DNA of 64,000 nucleotides from Nocardioides humilatus (lineage in GTDB: Bacteria; Actinomycetota; Actinomycetes; Propionibacteriales; Nocardioidaceae), in NCBI RefSeq assembly GCF_008373755.1, contig NZ_VUJV01000001.1, positions 992,001-1,056,000 on the forward strand, written 5' to 3'. A program made the translations under genes and the position numbers. The number at the start of each line of letters is the position of its first letter. The first letter of the stretch is position 1. This document shows positions 37,223-45,380 of this stretch, piece by piece. The notes beneath the pieces are model-generated. The model did no database searches. It was not told where the DNA came from and saw only the letters and a program-made list of their open reading frames with translations.

Positions 37223-38767
37223 TTGGAGGACGAGCCGCTCGACGAGATCTGGCGCCTGATCGGCCACGGCGAGCTCAACGCCGCCGCAACGCGCGCCCAG
37301 TGGCTCCTGGAGCTGCCCGGGTCGCCCGAGCGACGTGCCGAGATCGAGTCCGCGTTCGGGCTGATGCTGCAGCGCGTCGGTCGGATCGCGGAGTCTCGCG
37401 ACCGGTTCGAGTCGGCCGCCGAGCTCACCGCTCAGGTGCCGAAGGTCCAGGCGTCCTACATCGCCGACGCGGCGGGCTCCCGTTTCCTGCTCGGCGACCT
37501 CGCGGGGGCCGCCGCGCAGGCCGCGCATGCCCGCCTCCTCGGTGACCGGCACGCCAACCGGTTCGCGGCCTGCGAGGCGATCAACACCGAGGTCGCGGTC
37601 GCCCTCAGCGAGGGGCGTACGACGGATGCCCTCCGCCTCGCGAAACAGGGGGTGTCGCTCCGGGCCGCTGAGCGGGAGAGCACGGGAGGCGGCCCGATGT
37701 CGCACCTCTACCTGGCTCTCACCCTCATCGACCTCGACCGGTTCGCCGAGGCCGACGAGGCCTTCGAGGAGGGCATCGCGCACTCACGCGCGGACGCCAG
37801 CTTCGCGCAGCTCACGTGGTACCTCGGGTTCCGATCGCTGGCGCGCTTCCTCAACGGCCGGTGGCCCGAGGCGATGGCCGATGCCGTCGGATCGATCGAC
37901 GCCGCCGAACGCACCGGCACGCTGATCGGTCGCCCGATCGGCATGGCCGTCCAGGCGATGGTCCAGGCGGCACGCGGCAACCGGGACGCCGCACTCGCTC
38001 ACGTCGCCCCGACCGAGGGCGCGCTGTTCGCGGTCGGGCTCGCCGGCGAGGACTGGGGATCGCTGGCCCGCTCGGCAGCGGCCGCCAGTGTCACCGACAG
38101 CCACACGGCGCTGGTCGAGGGGTGGTTGCACACGAGGCGGACGCCGTACTTCTTGAGCTGGCGGTCCCTCGCGCCGATGCTCGTGCGCACCTCGCTCCAC
38201 ATCGGGGACCCGACGATCGTCGCCTCGGTGGTGGAGGCGTGTCGCGCGGGCGCGGAGCTGGCCGCCGGGGTGCCGTCGGCCCAGGGCGCTGCGCTGCTGT
38301 GTCGCGCGCTGGCCGACGACGATCCGACCGCGGCCGAGGAGGCGCTCGAGCACTACCGGCGCGCCGACCGCCCGTTCGCCCTCGCCCAGGCTGGCCTCGA
38401 TGCTGCGCGGCTCCACCTGCGCGCGGGAGCACCGGGGCACGCGACGCGATCGCTCCGCGAGGCGATCGACATCTTCGACAGCCTCCAGGCGACGCCGTGG
38501 CTGGCCCGAGCAGGCCAGCTCCTCGTCCGCGCCGCCCCCTCCGCGCCGCCGCCGCCGGCCGCGGCCCCTCCCGCCGGTTGGTCCTCGCTCACGCCGACCG
38601 AGCAGCGGGTCGCCAAGCTCCTCGCCAGCGGACTCACCAACCCCGCGATCGCCGCCGAGCTCTACGTCTCGCCGCGCACGATCCAGACCCACGCGTCCAA
38701 CATCTACGCGAAGCTCGGCATCACCTCGCGGGTGCAGCTCGCCGGGATGATGCTGCCCACCCTCTGA
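37223..38767 (+). CDS. TPR/LuxR-type transcriptional regulator (copy 1)
   Basis: A 514-residue regulator without an ATPase domain. Residues 1-440 are tetratricopeptide-like helical repeats (for example RFAEADEAFEEGIAHSR); a proline-rich hinge (about 443-460) leads to a C-terminal LuxR/GerE helix-turn-helix, LTPTEQRVAKLLASGLTNPAIAAEL with VSPRTIQTHASNIYAKLGI. The start is the TTG at 37223 behind GGGAGG. It is a paralogue of the regulator at 40180 in length and layout. Its 3' end overlaps the convergent cyclase gene by 47 bp, so transcription of each could interfere with the other. Confidence 0.88.
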   Translation: MEDEPLDEIWRLIGHGELNAAATRAQWLLELPGSPERRAEIESAFGLMLQRVGRIAESRDRFESAAELTAQVPKVQASYIADAAGSRFLLGDLAGAAAQAAHARLLGDRHANRFAACEAINTEVAVALSEGRTTDALRLAKQGVSLRAAERESTGGGPMSHLYLALTLIDLDRFAEADEAFEEGIAHSRADASFAQLTWYLGFRSLARFLNGRWPEAMADAVGSIDAAERTGTLIGRPIGMAVQAMVQAARGNRDAALAHVAPTEGALFAVGLAGEDWGSLARSAAAASVTDSHTALVEGWLHTRRTPYFLSWRSLAPMLVRTSLHIGDPTIVASVVEACRAGAELAAGVPSAQGAALLCRALADDDPTAAEEALEHYRRADRPFALAQAGLDAARLHLRAGAPGHATRSLREAIDIFDSLQATPWLARAGQLLVRAAPSAPPPPAAAPPAGWSSLTPTEQRVAKLLASGLTNPAIAAELYVSPRTIQTHASNIYAKLGITSRVQLAGMMLPTL

Positions 38768-40085
38768 CGGGGAAGTCCACGACCGTGCTCCCAGCATCGG
38801 CGGCGCTGACCTCGTAGACCCGCACCGGTGCGGCGATCCCCTTGAGCTGCACCTCGCCCATCGCGACGCAGTCGATCTCGTCGCGGACGAGCAGCCAGGT
38901 GCAGTGGCTGACGAGGACCCGCCCCGGGGTGCACTGCGCCTGCAGCCGCGCGGCGAGGTTCATGCTGCGCCCGACAGCCGTGTACTTCGTGCGGCTCTCG
39001 GACCCGATGTTGCCGACGGTCGCCATGCCCGTGCTGATCCCCATCCGCGCCTCGAGCCGGACGTCGATCCCGGCAGCGGCCCAACCGGCGTTGAGCCCGG
39101 CCATCGCGTCCTGCATCTCGGCGGCCATCCGGACCGCGCGGAGCGCGTGGTCGCGGTCGTCGGTCACCCGCGGGGCGCCGAACAGCACCACGACGGCGTC
39201 GCCGATGAAGTCGTCGATCGTCGCGTCGTAGCGGTCGGCGATCGCCGTCATCGCCGTGAAGTACTCCTGCAGCACCCGCGACAGGTCCTCCGGCTCGAGC
39301 GACTCGGTGAGGTCGGTGAAGTCGACCAGGTCGGAGAAGAAGACCGTCAGCTTCCGGCGCACGGGGACCGGCGCCTGGACCTCGGGACCGCCGAGGATCT
39401 GCTCGGCCACCTGCGCTGGCAGGTAGTGGCTGATCAGCGTGCTGCTGCGCTCCAGGCGCGCGTTGGCGGTGACCAGTTCGACGTCCTGCTGGGCGCGCGC
39501 GCCGACGACCAGGCCGCAGAGGGTGACGGAGAAGAGGATGCACCCCGCTGCGGCCGGACCCATGAGGAGGTACCAGGCGCCGCTCGACTGGGCGTCGAGC
39601 GCGCGGCCCTCGAGCACGGGCGCGTAGGGCAGCGTGCCGACCCGCTCGAGGACGACCACCACGAGCAGTGCCGGGATCAGGAGGGCGACGCCGACCTTGG
39701 CGACGGCCCAGTCGTAGAAGATGGCCCACACGCTGACGACCGCCGGCACGAAGACGACGAAGCCCGTGCTCATCGTGCCGAACAGGTGGATCAACGTGAC
39801 CACGGCGGCGCCGTAGAGAGCGACGAAGACGTACGCCGTCCACCGACCCTCGCGACCGCGGCGGTCCAGCATCATGCCGGTCACGCAACCGAGCGCGATG
39901 ACGGCGATCCAGGCGATGAGGAACGCACCGAAGAGACCGTCATGGCCGCCGCCGCTCTGCCGCAGCGCCAGGTAGGCCGTGGTCTCGAGGACGAGGTGGA
40001 AGGGCAGCAGCGCGCCGTACAGGAGGGCGGTCTTGCGGCTCGTGGGCCACGTGACGACCTCGATGAATCGGGTCACCATCGACAT
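38721..40085 (-). CDS. Membrane class III adenylate/guanylate cyclase
   Basis: A 454-residue protein. Six membrane segments (about residues 22-190) are followed by a short helix (about 205-235) and a class III cyclase domain (about 255-430). Metal-binding Asp residues are present (FFSDLVDFTDLTE and FIGDAVVVLFG), as are the transition-state Asn and Arg in SMNLAARLQ. The usual substrate-specifying Lys before GD is Asp here (DDFIGDA), and the usual Asp of IGD is Arg (AVGRSMN), so activity and base choice need testing. A palindrome shared with the LuxR operon and an RTX gene lies 68 bp upstream of the start. Confidence 0.9.
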   Translation of the reverse strand: MSMVTRFIEVVTWPTSRKTALLYGALLPFHLVLETTAYLALRQSGGGHDGLFGAFLIAWIAVIALGCVTGMMLDRRGREGRWTAYVFVALYGAAVVTLIHLFGTMSTGFVVFVPAVVSVWAIFYDWAVAKVGVALLIPALLVVVVLERVGTLPYAPVLEGRALDAQSSGAWYLLMGPAAAGCILFSVTLCGLVVGARAQQDVELVTANARLERSSTLISHYLPAQVAEQILGGPEVQAPVPVRRKLTVFFSDLVDFTDLTESLEPEDLSRVLQEYFTAMTAIADRYDATIDDFIGDAVVVLFGAPRVTDDRDHALRAVRMAAEMQDAMAGLNAGWAAAGIDVRLEARMGISTGMATVGNIGSESRTKYTAVGRSMNLAARLQAQCTPGRVLVSHCTWLLVRDEIDCVAMGEVQLKGIAAPVRVYEVSAADAGSTVVDFPVRGWAASSRRAAPAR

Positions 40086-40152
40086 CGTTCCGACTCCTGT
40101 CCGGGCGGGTCTCTCAACGCCTCGGAGCATGCGCCCGATCAGGGGGTCCGGC

Positions 40153-40170
40153 ATCCGCCAACTGGCGGAT
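40153..40170. promoter_or_regulatory. Perfect 18-bp palindrome upstream of the cyclase gene
   Basis: ATCCGCCA-AC-TGGCGGAT, 68-85 bp upstream of the cyclase ATG and 10 bp after the luxR stop. Near-identical sites occur at 42194-42211 and 45299-45316; together they look like the operator of a dimeric regulator, with the neighbouring LuxR proteins the obvious candidates. Confidence 0.7.
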
Positions 40171-40179
40171 CTCTGGGAA

Positions 40180-41721
40180 CTACTGGGCGAGGAGGGCCGC
40201 GAGCTGGACCCGGGAGCCGACCCCCAGCCGCTCGGAGGCGCTCGCGAGCTGGCTCTGCACCGTGCGCGGCGAGAGGCCCAGCTCGGCCGCGATCTGCCGG
40301 TTGGTCTTGCCCTCGATCACCAGCTCGGCGACGCGCCGCTCGGCACCGGTGAGCCGCGACCACGCCTCGCTCTGCGACGGCGCCGCTGCCGGCGAGACGG
40401 TGGCGGCGATGAGGTCGCGGGTCACCGAGGCGCTCCAGGTGGTGGCGCCGAGGGCGTGGAACACGTCGGCCGCCTCGTTGAGGAGCTCGACGGCGCGGGT
40501 GGTGTCACCGGCGGCGTGAGCGAGATGACCGGCCTCGCGGCAGGCGTAGCCGAGCGCGAGCGGACGACCCGACGTGCGCAGCAGCGCCACCCCCTCCTCC
40601 AGCAGGTCCCGTGAGCCGAGGAGCGAACCGCGACACACGAGTGCCGTGGCTCGAGCGCTCGCCACGTCACCGGCCCGGGCGGCGCCCTCGGCCACCCGAC
40701 GCTCGACGGCCTCTGCCAAGGCGACGTCGCCGCGATCGAGCGCGGCGACGATCAGCGGGTGGGCGGCGACCTTCCACGCCAGCTGGTAGGGCACTCCGCG
40801 CAACCGGAACCACGCGTCGCACAGCGCGGCGAAGCGGTCGTCGGCATCGTCCGCGGTCGCCGCGGTCGCGAGCGCGACCCACTCGCCACCGAGGCCGCCG
40901 AACTGCCCGGGCCGGCTCGACGTGCCTCGGGTGATCAGCTCGCGGGCCGACGACGTGTTGCCGCGGTAGGCCTCGACGCAGGCAGCGATCCCGGCGGCCA
41001 GCCCGGTGGCGACCAACGCGCCCGTGCGGGTGGCGTGGTCGAGGGCGGCGCCCGCGGCCGCCCGCGCCTCCTCCCAGGAACCGTGCACGAAGTGGAGCAG
41101 CGCGAGGGACGCGTGGTACCAGGCCAGCTGCCCGGTGTCGCCCTGCTCCTGCGCCATCGCGATCCCGAGATCGATGGCGGCGTAGGCCTCCTCGAGCCGG
41201 TCGAGCTCCGCGAGGGCCATCCCCTTCATCACGTGAGCGGTCGACAAGAACTCCGCCTGTCCGGGGCCCTCTGCGTCGACCGCCACCGCGCGTTCGGCGG
41301 CCGCGAGCGCCTCGTGCGGACGACTCCGCCCCAGGTGCACGATCGTCAGCGTCACGTGGGCCTGGCCGACGGCGAAGAGCGCTCCGGCGCTCTCCCCCAG
41401 CGCCGCTGCCTCGTCGGCCTCGGCACGGGCGACGTCGAGCTCTCCGACGAGAGCGCTGGCCATCGAGGCCATCGCCAGCGCGAAGGCGCGATCCGCCTCC
41501 GACTCACCGATCAGGGCGAGCGCGCGGGAGTAGCTCTCGCGGGCGTCCGCAGTCAGCCCGGCCCGCTGCAGCATGATGCCGAGCGCCGTCTCCAGGCGCC
41601 CGCGGGCGACCGGCTCCTCGACGACCGTCAACAGCCGGGTCAGCGCGGCATAGGCGCGGTCGTAGTCCCCTGCCTGGATGTCCAGCCAGAGGAGCAGCTC
41701 GAGCTCCTCCTCGGAGCTCAT
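40180..41721 (-). CDS. TPR/LuxR-type transcriptional regulator (copy 2)
   Basis: A 513-residue paralogue of the regulator at 37223. Helical TPR-like repeats fill residues 1-430 (EEAYAAIDLGIAMAQ and similar), and the C-terminal GerE domain reads LTGAERRVAELVIEGKTNRQIAAELGLSPRTVQSQLASASERLGV. There is no Walker motif, so it is not a LAL-type ATPase. ATG 41721 overlaps the stop of the gene before it (ATGA). The operon is preceded by the palindrome at 42194, which suggests autoregulation, and is followed by another copy in front of the cyclase gene. Confidence 0.88.
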   Translation of the reverse strand: MSSEEELELLLWLDIQAGDYDRAYAALTRLLTVVEEPVARGRLETALGIMLQRAGLTADARESYSRALALIGESEADRAFALAMASMASALVGELDVARAEADEAAALGESAGALFAVGQAHVTLTIVHLGRSRPHEALAAAERAVAVDAEGPGQAEFLSTAHVMKGMALAELDRLEEAYAAIDLGIAMAQEQGDTGQLAWYHASLALLHFVHGSWEEARAAAGAALDHATRTGALVATGLAAGIAACVEAYRGNTSSARELITRGTSSRPGQFGGLGGEWVALATAATADDADDRFAALCDAWFRLRGVPYQLAWKVAAHPLIVAALDRGDVALAEAVERRVAEGAARAGDVASARATALVCRGSLLGSRDLLEEGVALLRTSGRPLALGYACREAGHLAHAAGDTTRAVELLNEAADVFHALGATTWSASVTRDLIAATVSPAAAPSQSEAWSRLTGAERRVAELVIEGKTNRQIAAELGLSPRTVQSQLASASERLGVGSRVQLAALLAQ

Positions 41722-42158
41722 GCGCCGACCGTGGCTTCCACGTCGACCACGATCTCACTGGTGCCGTTGACCGGGTCAACACCCACGCTCAGGCGCCCCC
41801 ACGGGAAAGGGCCGACGGCCGCGCCCAGGACGCGCTCGAGGAAACGCTGGTGGAACGCGACGCCCGCCCGGAGGTCGTACTCGCCCCATCCGGACCCGAC
41901 GATCTCCGCGCGACTCGTCCCGACGGTCATCCTCCGGAGCGCGTCGCCGTCGAACCACACGATGACCGTCAGCGGCTCACCGCACAGGACCGCTGCCCGT
42001 CGATAGCTGCAGAACGGCTCATCGACGGCGTACGGCGACCACAACCCCGCCTCCGGATGGGCATCGAACGTCGCCCTCGTCAGCGCCGGACCGAGAGCGC
42101 AGGTCGAGCCGCCGAACCGCCAGGTGCCGGTAGTGGGATCCAGTCCCTCGTCGTCCAT
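41718..42158 (-). CDS. Conserved hypothetical protein coupled to luxR
   Basis: A 146-residue protein, MDDEGLDPTTGTW..., without a recognised family. It is mainly beta strand with an FDGDALRRMTVGTSRAEIVG centre, contains two or three cysteines, and has no signal peptide or membrane segment. Its stop overlaps the luxR start, so its product is made with the regulator and may modulate it. An in-frame ATG at 42170 would add four residues. The promoter carries an imperfect copy of the shared palindrome. Confidence 0.6.
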   Translation of the reverse strand: MDDEGLDPTTGTWRFGGSTCALGPALTRATFDAHPEAGLWSPYAVDEPFCSYRRAAVLCGEPLTVIVWFDGDALRRMTVGTSRAEIVGSGWGEYDLRAGVAFHQRFLERVLGAAVGPFPWGRLSVGVDPVNGTSEIVVDVEATVGA

Positions 42159-42193
42159 GGGCGAGAGCATGGGCGTGCCGCCCCGGCGGCGGT

Positions 42194-42211
42194 ATCCGCC
42201 ATTCGGCGGAG
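42194..42211. promoter_or_regulatory. Imperfect palindrome upstream of the luxR operon
   Basis: ATCCGCCA-TT-CGGCGGAG, two changes from the perfect site at 40153, located 36 bp before the ATG at 42158. It is placed for autoregulation of the LuxR operon. Confidence 0.6.
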
Positions 42212-42218
42212 AGAGGCG

Positions 42219-42797
42219 TCAGCCGACGGTCACGGTGACCGGGTTGGACGCATCACCGCTCGCGTTGTCGATCACGCGGAACTTGTTGACCCCGACCAGC
42301 GCCGACTGCACGTAGGTCGAGAAGGTCTCGTTGCTGACCGGGATGGTGGCGTCGAAGTCGGCCCAGGCGCCCGACTCGAAGCGCTGCACCTGGAGGATCG
42401 CGCCTTCGCCGCCGGGGTAGACCCCACTGAGGTCGATGCGCTGGAAGTTGCCGACAGCCGTCTGACCCGCCTGGAGGGTGATGGCCTTCTCCTCCTCGGT
42501 CTCCTCGGTCGTCGCCTCGGACTGCGGGTCACCAGCGCCGGTGTCCTCGGTCGTCGGCTCGTCGGTGGCCAAGGTGACCTGGGGTCCGCTGCCGGCGGTG
42601 CGCGAGGGCTTCGGGATGATCGCCGACTCGCGCTCGGTCGCACCCACCGACGCGCTCGATCCCTCCCCGATGCCGAGCACGCGGGCGCCGACGAGGGCTA
42701 CGCCGCCCAGCACCAGGCCGACGGCGAGCGACACGGCGATCAGCGCGACCAGACCGGTCAGCACCGGGTTGTCGGACTTCTCCTGATCGTCGCTCAC
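42219..42797 (-). CDS. Membrane-anchored hypothetical protein
   Basis: A 192-residue protein starting at GTG 42797. One transmembrane segment (about 13-42) is followed by an acidic Thr/Glu-rich linker (TEDTGAGDPQSEATTEETEEE) and a compact beta domain (about 105-192) ending NPVTVTVG that resembles a bacterial Ig/Fn3-like fold. It is probably an anchored envelope protein. No partner or function is evident. Confidence 0.6.
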   Translation of the reverse strand: MSDDQEKSDNPVLTGLVALIAVSLAVGLVLGGVALVGARVLGIGEGSSASVGATERESAIIPKPSRTAGSGPQVTLATDEPTTEDTGAGDPQSEATTEETEEEKAITLQAGQTAVGNFQRIDLSGVYPGGEGAILQVQRFESGAWADFDATIPVSNETFSTYVQSALVGVNKFRVIDNASGDASNPVTVTVG

Positions 42798-42842
42798 CGC
42801 GCCATTGTCACGGACCGGCGCAACCAGCCGGAAATTCGGGTC

Positions 42843-43274
42843 TCAGAAGCCCCGCGTCCAGACGACCTGCTCGTGGAGGCGCCGCGAGCGCCAGCCGGCG
42901 TCAGTGCGGACGAACGTGTGGTGGTAGTGCCCACCGACCTCGACCAGCCGCTCGCCACCGGAGCCGTCGCTGATCAGCATCGGGTTGTGGAAGTAGGCGG
43001 CCACCCGCGCTTCGTCGCGCGGGTTCGCGAACGAGAACGAGACCTGGCCGAGGGTGTGCATCCGCTTCTTGGAGAACGCCGGAAGGTTCTCGGCCAGCCA
43101 TGGCTTGACCTCGGGGAAGGCTCCGACGATGCCGCCGCTCTCGCTGTAGTCGATCTGGGCGTCCGGCGTGAACACGGTGTCGAGTCGGTCGAACTCCCCC
43201 GTGTCGATCGCGATCGTGTAGCGGATCAACGCGTCGTTGATCTCGGTCCGGTCACTCAGCTCAGCGATGTCCAT
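42843..43274 (-). CDS. SnoaL-like / NTF2-fold protein
   Basis: A 143-residue protein of the SnoaL_4-type NTF2-like fold: DRTEINDALIRYTIAIDTGEFDRLDTVFTPDAQIDY at residues 8-43 is the family's N-terminal signature, and FVRTDAGWRSRRLHEQVVW near the end completes it. Members include dehydratases and ring-modifying enzymes in steroid and polyketide pathways, which suits the KstR-type boxes nearby. The start is ATG 43274. Catalytic residues cannot be confirmed. Confidence 0.82.
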   Translation of the reverse strand: MDIAELSDRTEINDALIRYTIAIDTGEFDRLDTVFTPDAQIDYSESGGIVGAFPEVKPWLAENLPAFSKKRMHTLGQVSFSFANPRDEARVAAYFHNPMLISDGSGGERLVEVGGHYHHTFVRTDAGWRSRRLHEQVVWTRGF

Positions 43275-43412
43275 GCGGACCAGCCTTGCAGTTGCAGGAT
43301 CGCCCAACCAGTCCAGACCACCGATAGCAATGGTCAGAACGGACGATGGTGGCGCGAGACGCGAGCGTCTTCAATGAAGGATCCGAACTCCCCGGAGCCC
43401 CTGGAGGCCAGC

Positions 43413-44741
43413 ATGGCCGTTCGTCGCGCGCGTCCTCGTGTCCTCATCCCGACCGTCGTCACTGTCGCCGCTGCAAGTCTGGTCGCCGTCGGCACGCCCG
43501 CCCACGCGGTGGAGATGTGCCTCGGCAACCTGTCGACCATCGTCGGTTCCGGCACGATCACCGGCACCCCCGGACCCGACGTCATCGTCGGGTCCCTGGG
43601 CGTGGACACCATCAACGGCGGCGGCGGCGACGACGTGATCTGCGGCCTAGCCGGCAACGACCTGATCGACAGTGGCGCCGGCAGCGACCAGGTCTCCGAC
43701 GGAGCCGGAGCCGACATCGTCGATCTCGGCGCCGACGACGACGTCCTGACCAGCCACACGTCCAAGGACTCCCACGACCTGATCGACGGCTCCGGTGGCT
43801 GGGACCAGATCCGCTACCTGCGCACCAACGCCCTCAAGGTCAACCTCAGCACCACCGCCAGCGACGACGGCGAGATCGGCGAGGCCGACAAGCTCGTGAA
43901 CGTCGATTCCGTCGTCGGCGGTAGCGGCAACGACAAGCTCGTCGGAGGGTTCGGCGCCGACCTACTGGACGGCGGGGCCGGCAACGACACGTTCAACGGG
44001 CAGTCCGGGGCGGACGTCCTCCTCGGCGGGGCCGGCAACGACATCTTCCTCGAGGCCAGCGGCGGCAACGAGAACGACTCCATCAACGGCGGGCTCGACA
44101 TCGACGAGGTGAGCTACGCCGGCCGGTTCGAGGGCGTCGACATCTACCTCGACGGCAGTGGCGTGAGCGGAGAGTTCGGCGAGAACGACGTCATCACGAA
44201 CGCGGAGAACGCCCGCGGCGGCGACGGGAACGACGACATCTTCGGCACCAGCGGTCCCAACGTGCTCTACGGCGGCGAAGGCGCGGATGCCATCCTCGAC
44301 GGTCTCGGCGCCGACAAGGTCGACACCGGGACCGGATGCGACTACATGGTCCAACCCCCCGTCGCCGACCCGGGCGACGTCCTCAACGGCGGCGGAGGCG
44401 CCTGCGACTGGATCGACTACTTCGATCGCACCGTCGGCGTCACCATCTCCCTCAAGACCACCGCGGCCGTGAACGGAGCGCCCGGCGAGGGCGACAAGGT
44501 GACGGGGGCGGAGAACGTCTACGCGGGGTCCGGAGACGACACCATCACGGGGACCGGCGCGGCCAACCAGCTCAACGCCAACACGGGTGGCGCCGATGTC
44601 ATCAAGGGCCTCGGCGGCGCCGACGTGCTCTCCGTTGACGACGACATGGCTGACGACGAGATCGACGGCGGGTTCGGGTCCGACACCGGCTACGTCGACC
44701 CGGGCGACTACGCCAGCTCCGTCGAAACCATCCACTTCTGA
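43413..44741 (+). CDS. Secreted RTX-type calcium-binding repeat protein (RTX1)
   Basis: A 442-residue exported protein. A Sec signal peptide (1-34, ending PAHAV) precedes a conserved start (CLGNLSTIVGSGTITGT, then GPDVIVGSLGVDTI and DDVIC) shared with the two other RTX genes of this window, then runs of GGxGxDxUx nonapeptides (GGGGDDVI, GGAGNDTF, GGAGNDIF) and longer PGDVLNGG and GAPGEGDKVTGAENV modules. RTX repeats bind Ca2+ and fold outside the cell. GGAGG lies 8 bp before ATG 43413. No type I secretion genes adjoin and export should be by Sec. Confidence 0.88.
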   Translation: MAVRRARPRVLIPTVVTVAAASLVAVGTPAHAVEMCLGNLSTIVGSGTITGTPGPDVIVGSLGVDTINGGGGDDVICGLAGNDLIDSGAGSDQVSDGAGADIVDLGADDDVLTSHTSKDSHDLIDGSGGWDQIRYLRTNALKVNLSTTASDDGEIGEADKLVNVDSVVGGSGNDKLVGGFGADLLDGGAGNDTFNGQSGADVLLGGAGNDIFLEASGGNENDSINGGLDIDEVSYAGRFEGVDIYLDGSGVSGEFGENDVITNAENARGGDGNDDIFGTSGPNVLYGGEGADAILDGLGADKVDTGTGCDYMVQPPVADPGDVLNGGGGACDWIDYFDRTVGVTISLKTTAAVNGAPGEGDKVTGAENVYAGSGDDTITGTGAANQLNANTGGADVIKGLGGADVLSVDDDMADDEIDGGFGSDTGYVDPGDYASSVETIHF

Positions 44742-44754
44742 CCTGGGCTGCGCC

Positions 44755-45249
44755 TCAGCGCGGATCGAGGATGACGACCGGGATCTCCCGCTCGGTCCAC
44801 GCCTGGTAGCTCTCGAAGTCGGCGTAGATCTCGACGAGGCGCGGCCAGAGCGCGGCGCGCTCCTCGGGCGTCGCGACCCGGGCACGCACCTCACGGCGCC
44901 GCTCACCGCGGAGGGCGACGACGGTGTCGGGGGTGGCCACCAGGTTGTGGAACCACTGCGGGTTCTTCGGCAGACCGCCCTGCGAGGCGACGATCACCAG
45001 GCGCGGGCCGTCGGCCAGGTAGAGCAGCGGGGTCGTGAACTGCGTGCCGCTCTTGCGGCCGACGTGGTCCAGCAGCAGCGTCGGGACCGGCTTCTTCCAC
45101 CCCGCGCCGATCCGCCACTTGCTGCCGATCCGGCCGTTGGTCAGCCGGAAGACCGGCACGTGGGCGCGGGCGCCGTACTTGATGAGCTTGCCGACGATCG
45201 GCTTGTCGAGGCCGTCGGGGCGTTCCTTCACGGGGGTCACGCCGTCCAC
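44755..45249 (-). CDS. Deazaflavin (F420)-dependent nitroreductase family (Ddn-like)
   Basis: A 164-residue split-barrel protein of the Ddn/DUF385 family, which uses F420 to reduce substrates. Signatures are PVPTLLLDHVGRKSGTQF (about 55-72) and LVIVASQGGLPKNPQWFHNLVA (about 84-105), and AYQAWTE-type helix near the C-terminus (YQAWTEREIP). Starts at GTG 45249. A KstR-type box ends 12 bp upstream of the start, so it probably belongs to a lipid or steroid catabolic regulon. Confidence 0.9.
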   Translation of the reverse strand: MDGVTPVKERPDGLDKPIVGKLIKYGARAHVPVFRLTNGRIGSKWRIGAGWKKPVPTLLLDHVGRKSGTQFTTPLLYLADGPRLVIVASQGGLPKNPQWFHNLVATPDTVVALRGERRREVRARVATPEERAALWPRLVEIYADFESYQAWTEREIPVVILDPR

Positions 45250-45261
45250 CTTCTCAGATAT

Positions 45262-45277
45262 CTAGAACACGTTCTAG
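45262..45277. promoter_or_regulatory. KstR-type operator, box 1
   Basis: CTAGAACACGTTCTAG fits the KstR consensus TnnAACnnGTTnnA. It lies 12 bp upstream of the Ddn-like gene start and is identical to box 2. Confidence 0.8.
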
Positions 45278-45298
45278 GTCTCGTGGGTCACAGGCGAT

Positions 45299-45316
45299 CT
45301 CCGCCAGTTGGCGGAT
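45299..45316. promoter_or_regulatory. Palindrome shared with the luxR and cyclase promoters
   Basis: CTCCGCCA-GT-TGGCGGAT, one base from a perfect palindrome and closely matching the site at 40153. It lies 64 bp upstream of the RTX2 ATG, the same distance as at the cyclase gene. Confidence 0.65.
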
Positions 45317-45380
45317 GCCGGACCTGCTCCTCGGTCGGGACAGTCAGCGCCGCGATCTCCCCGACTTCCAGGAGGCTCCC

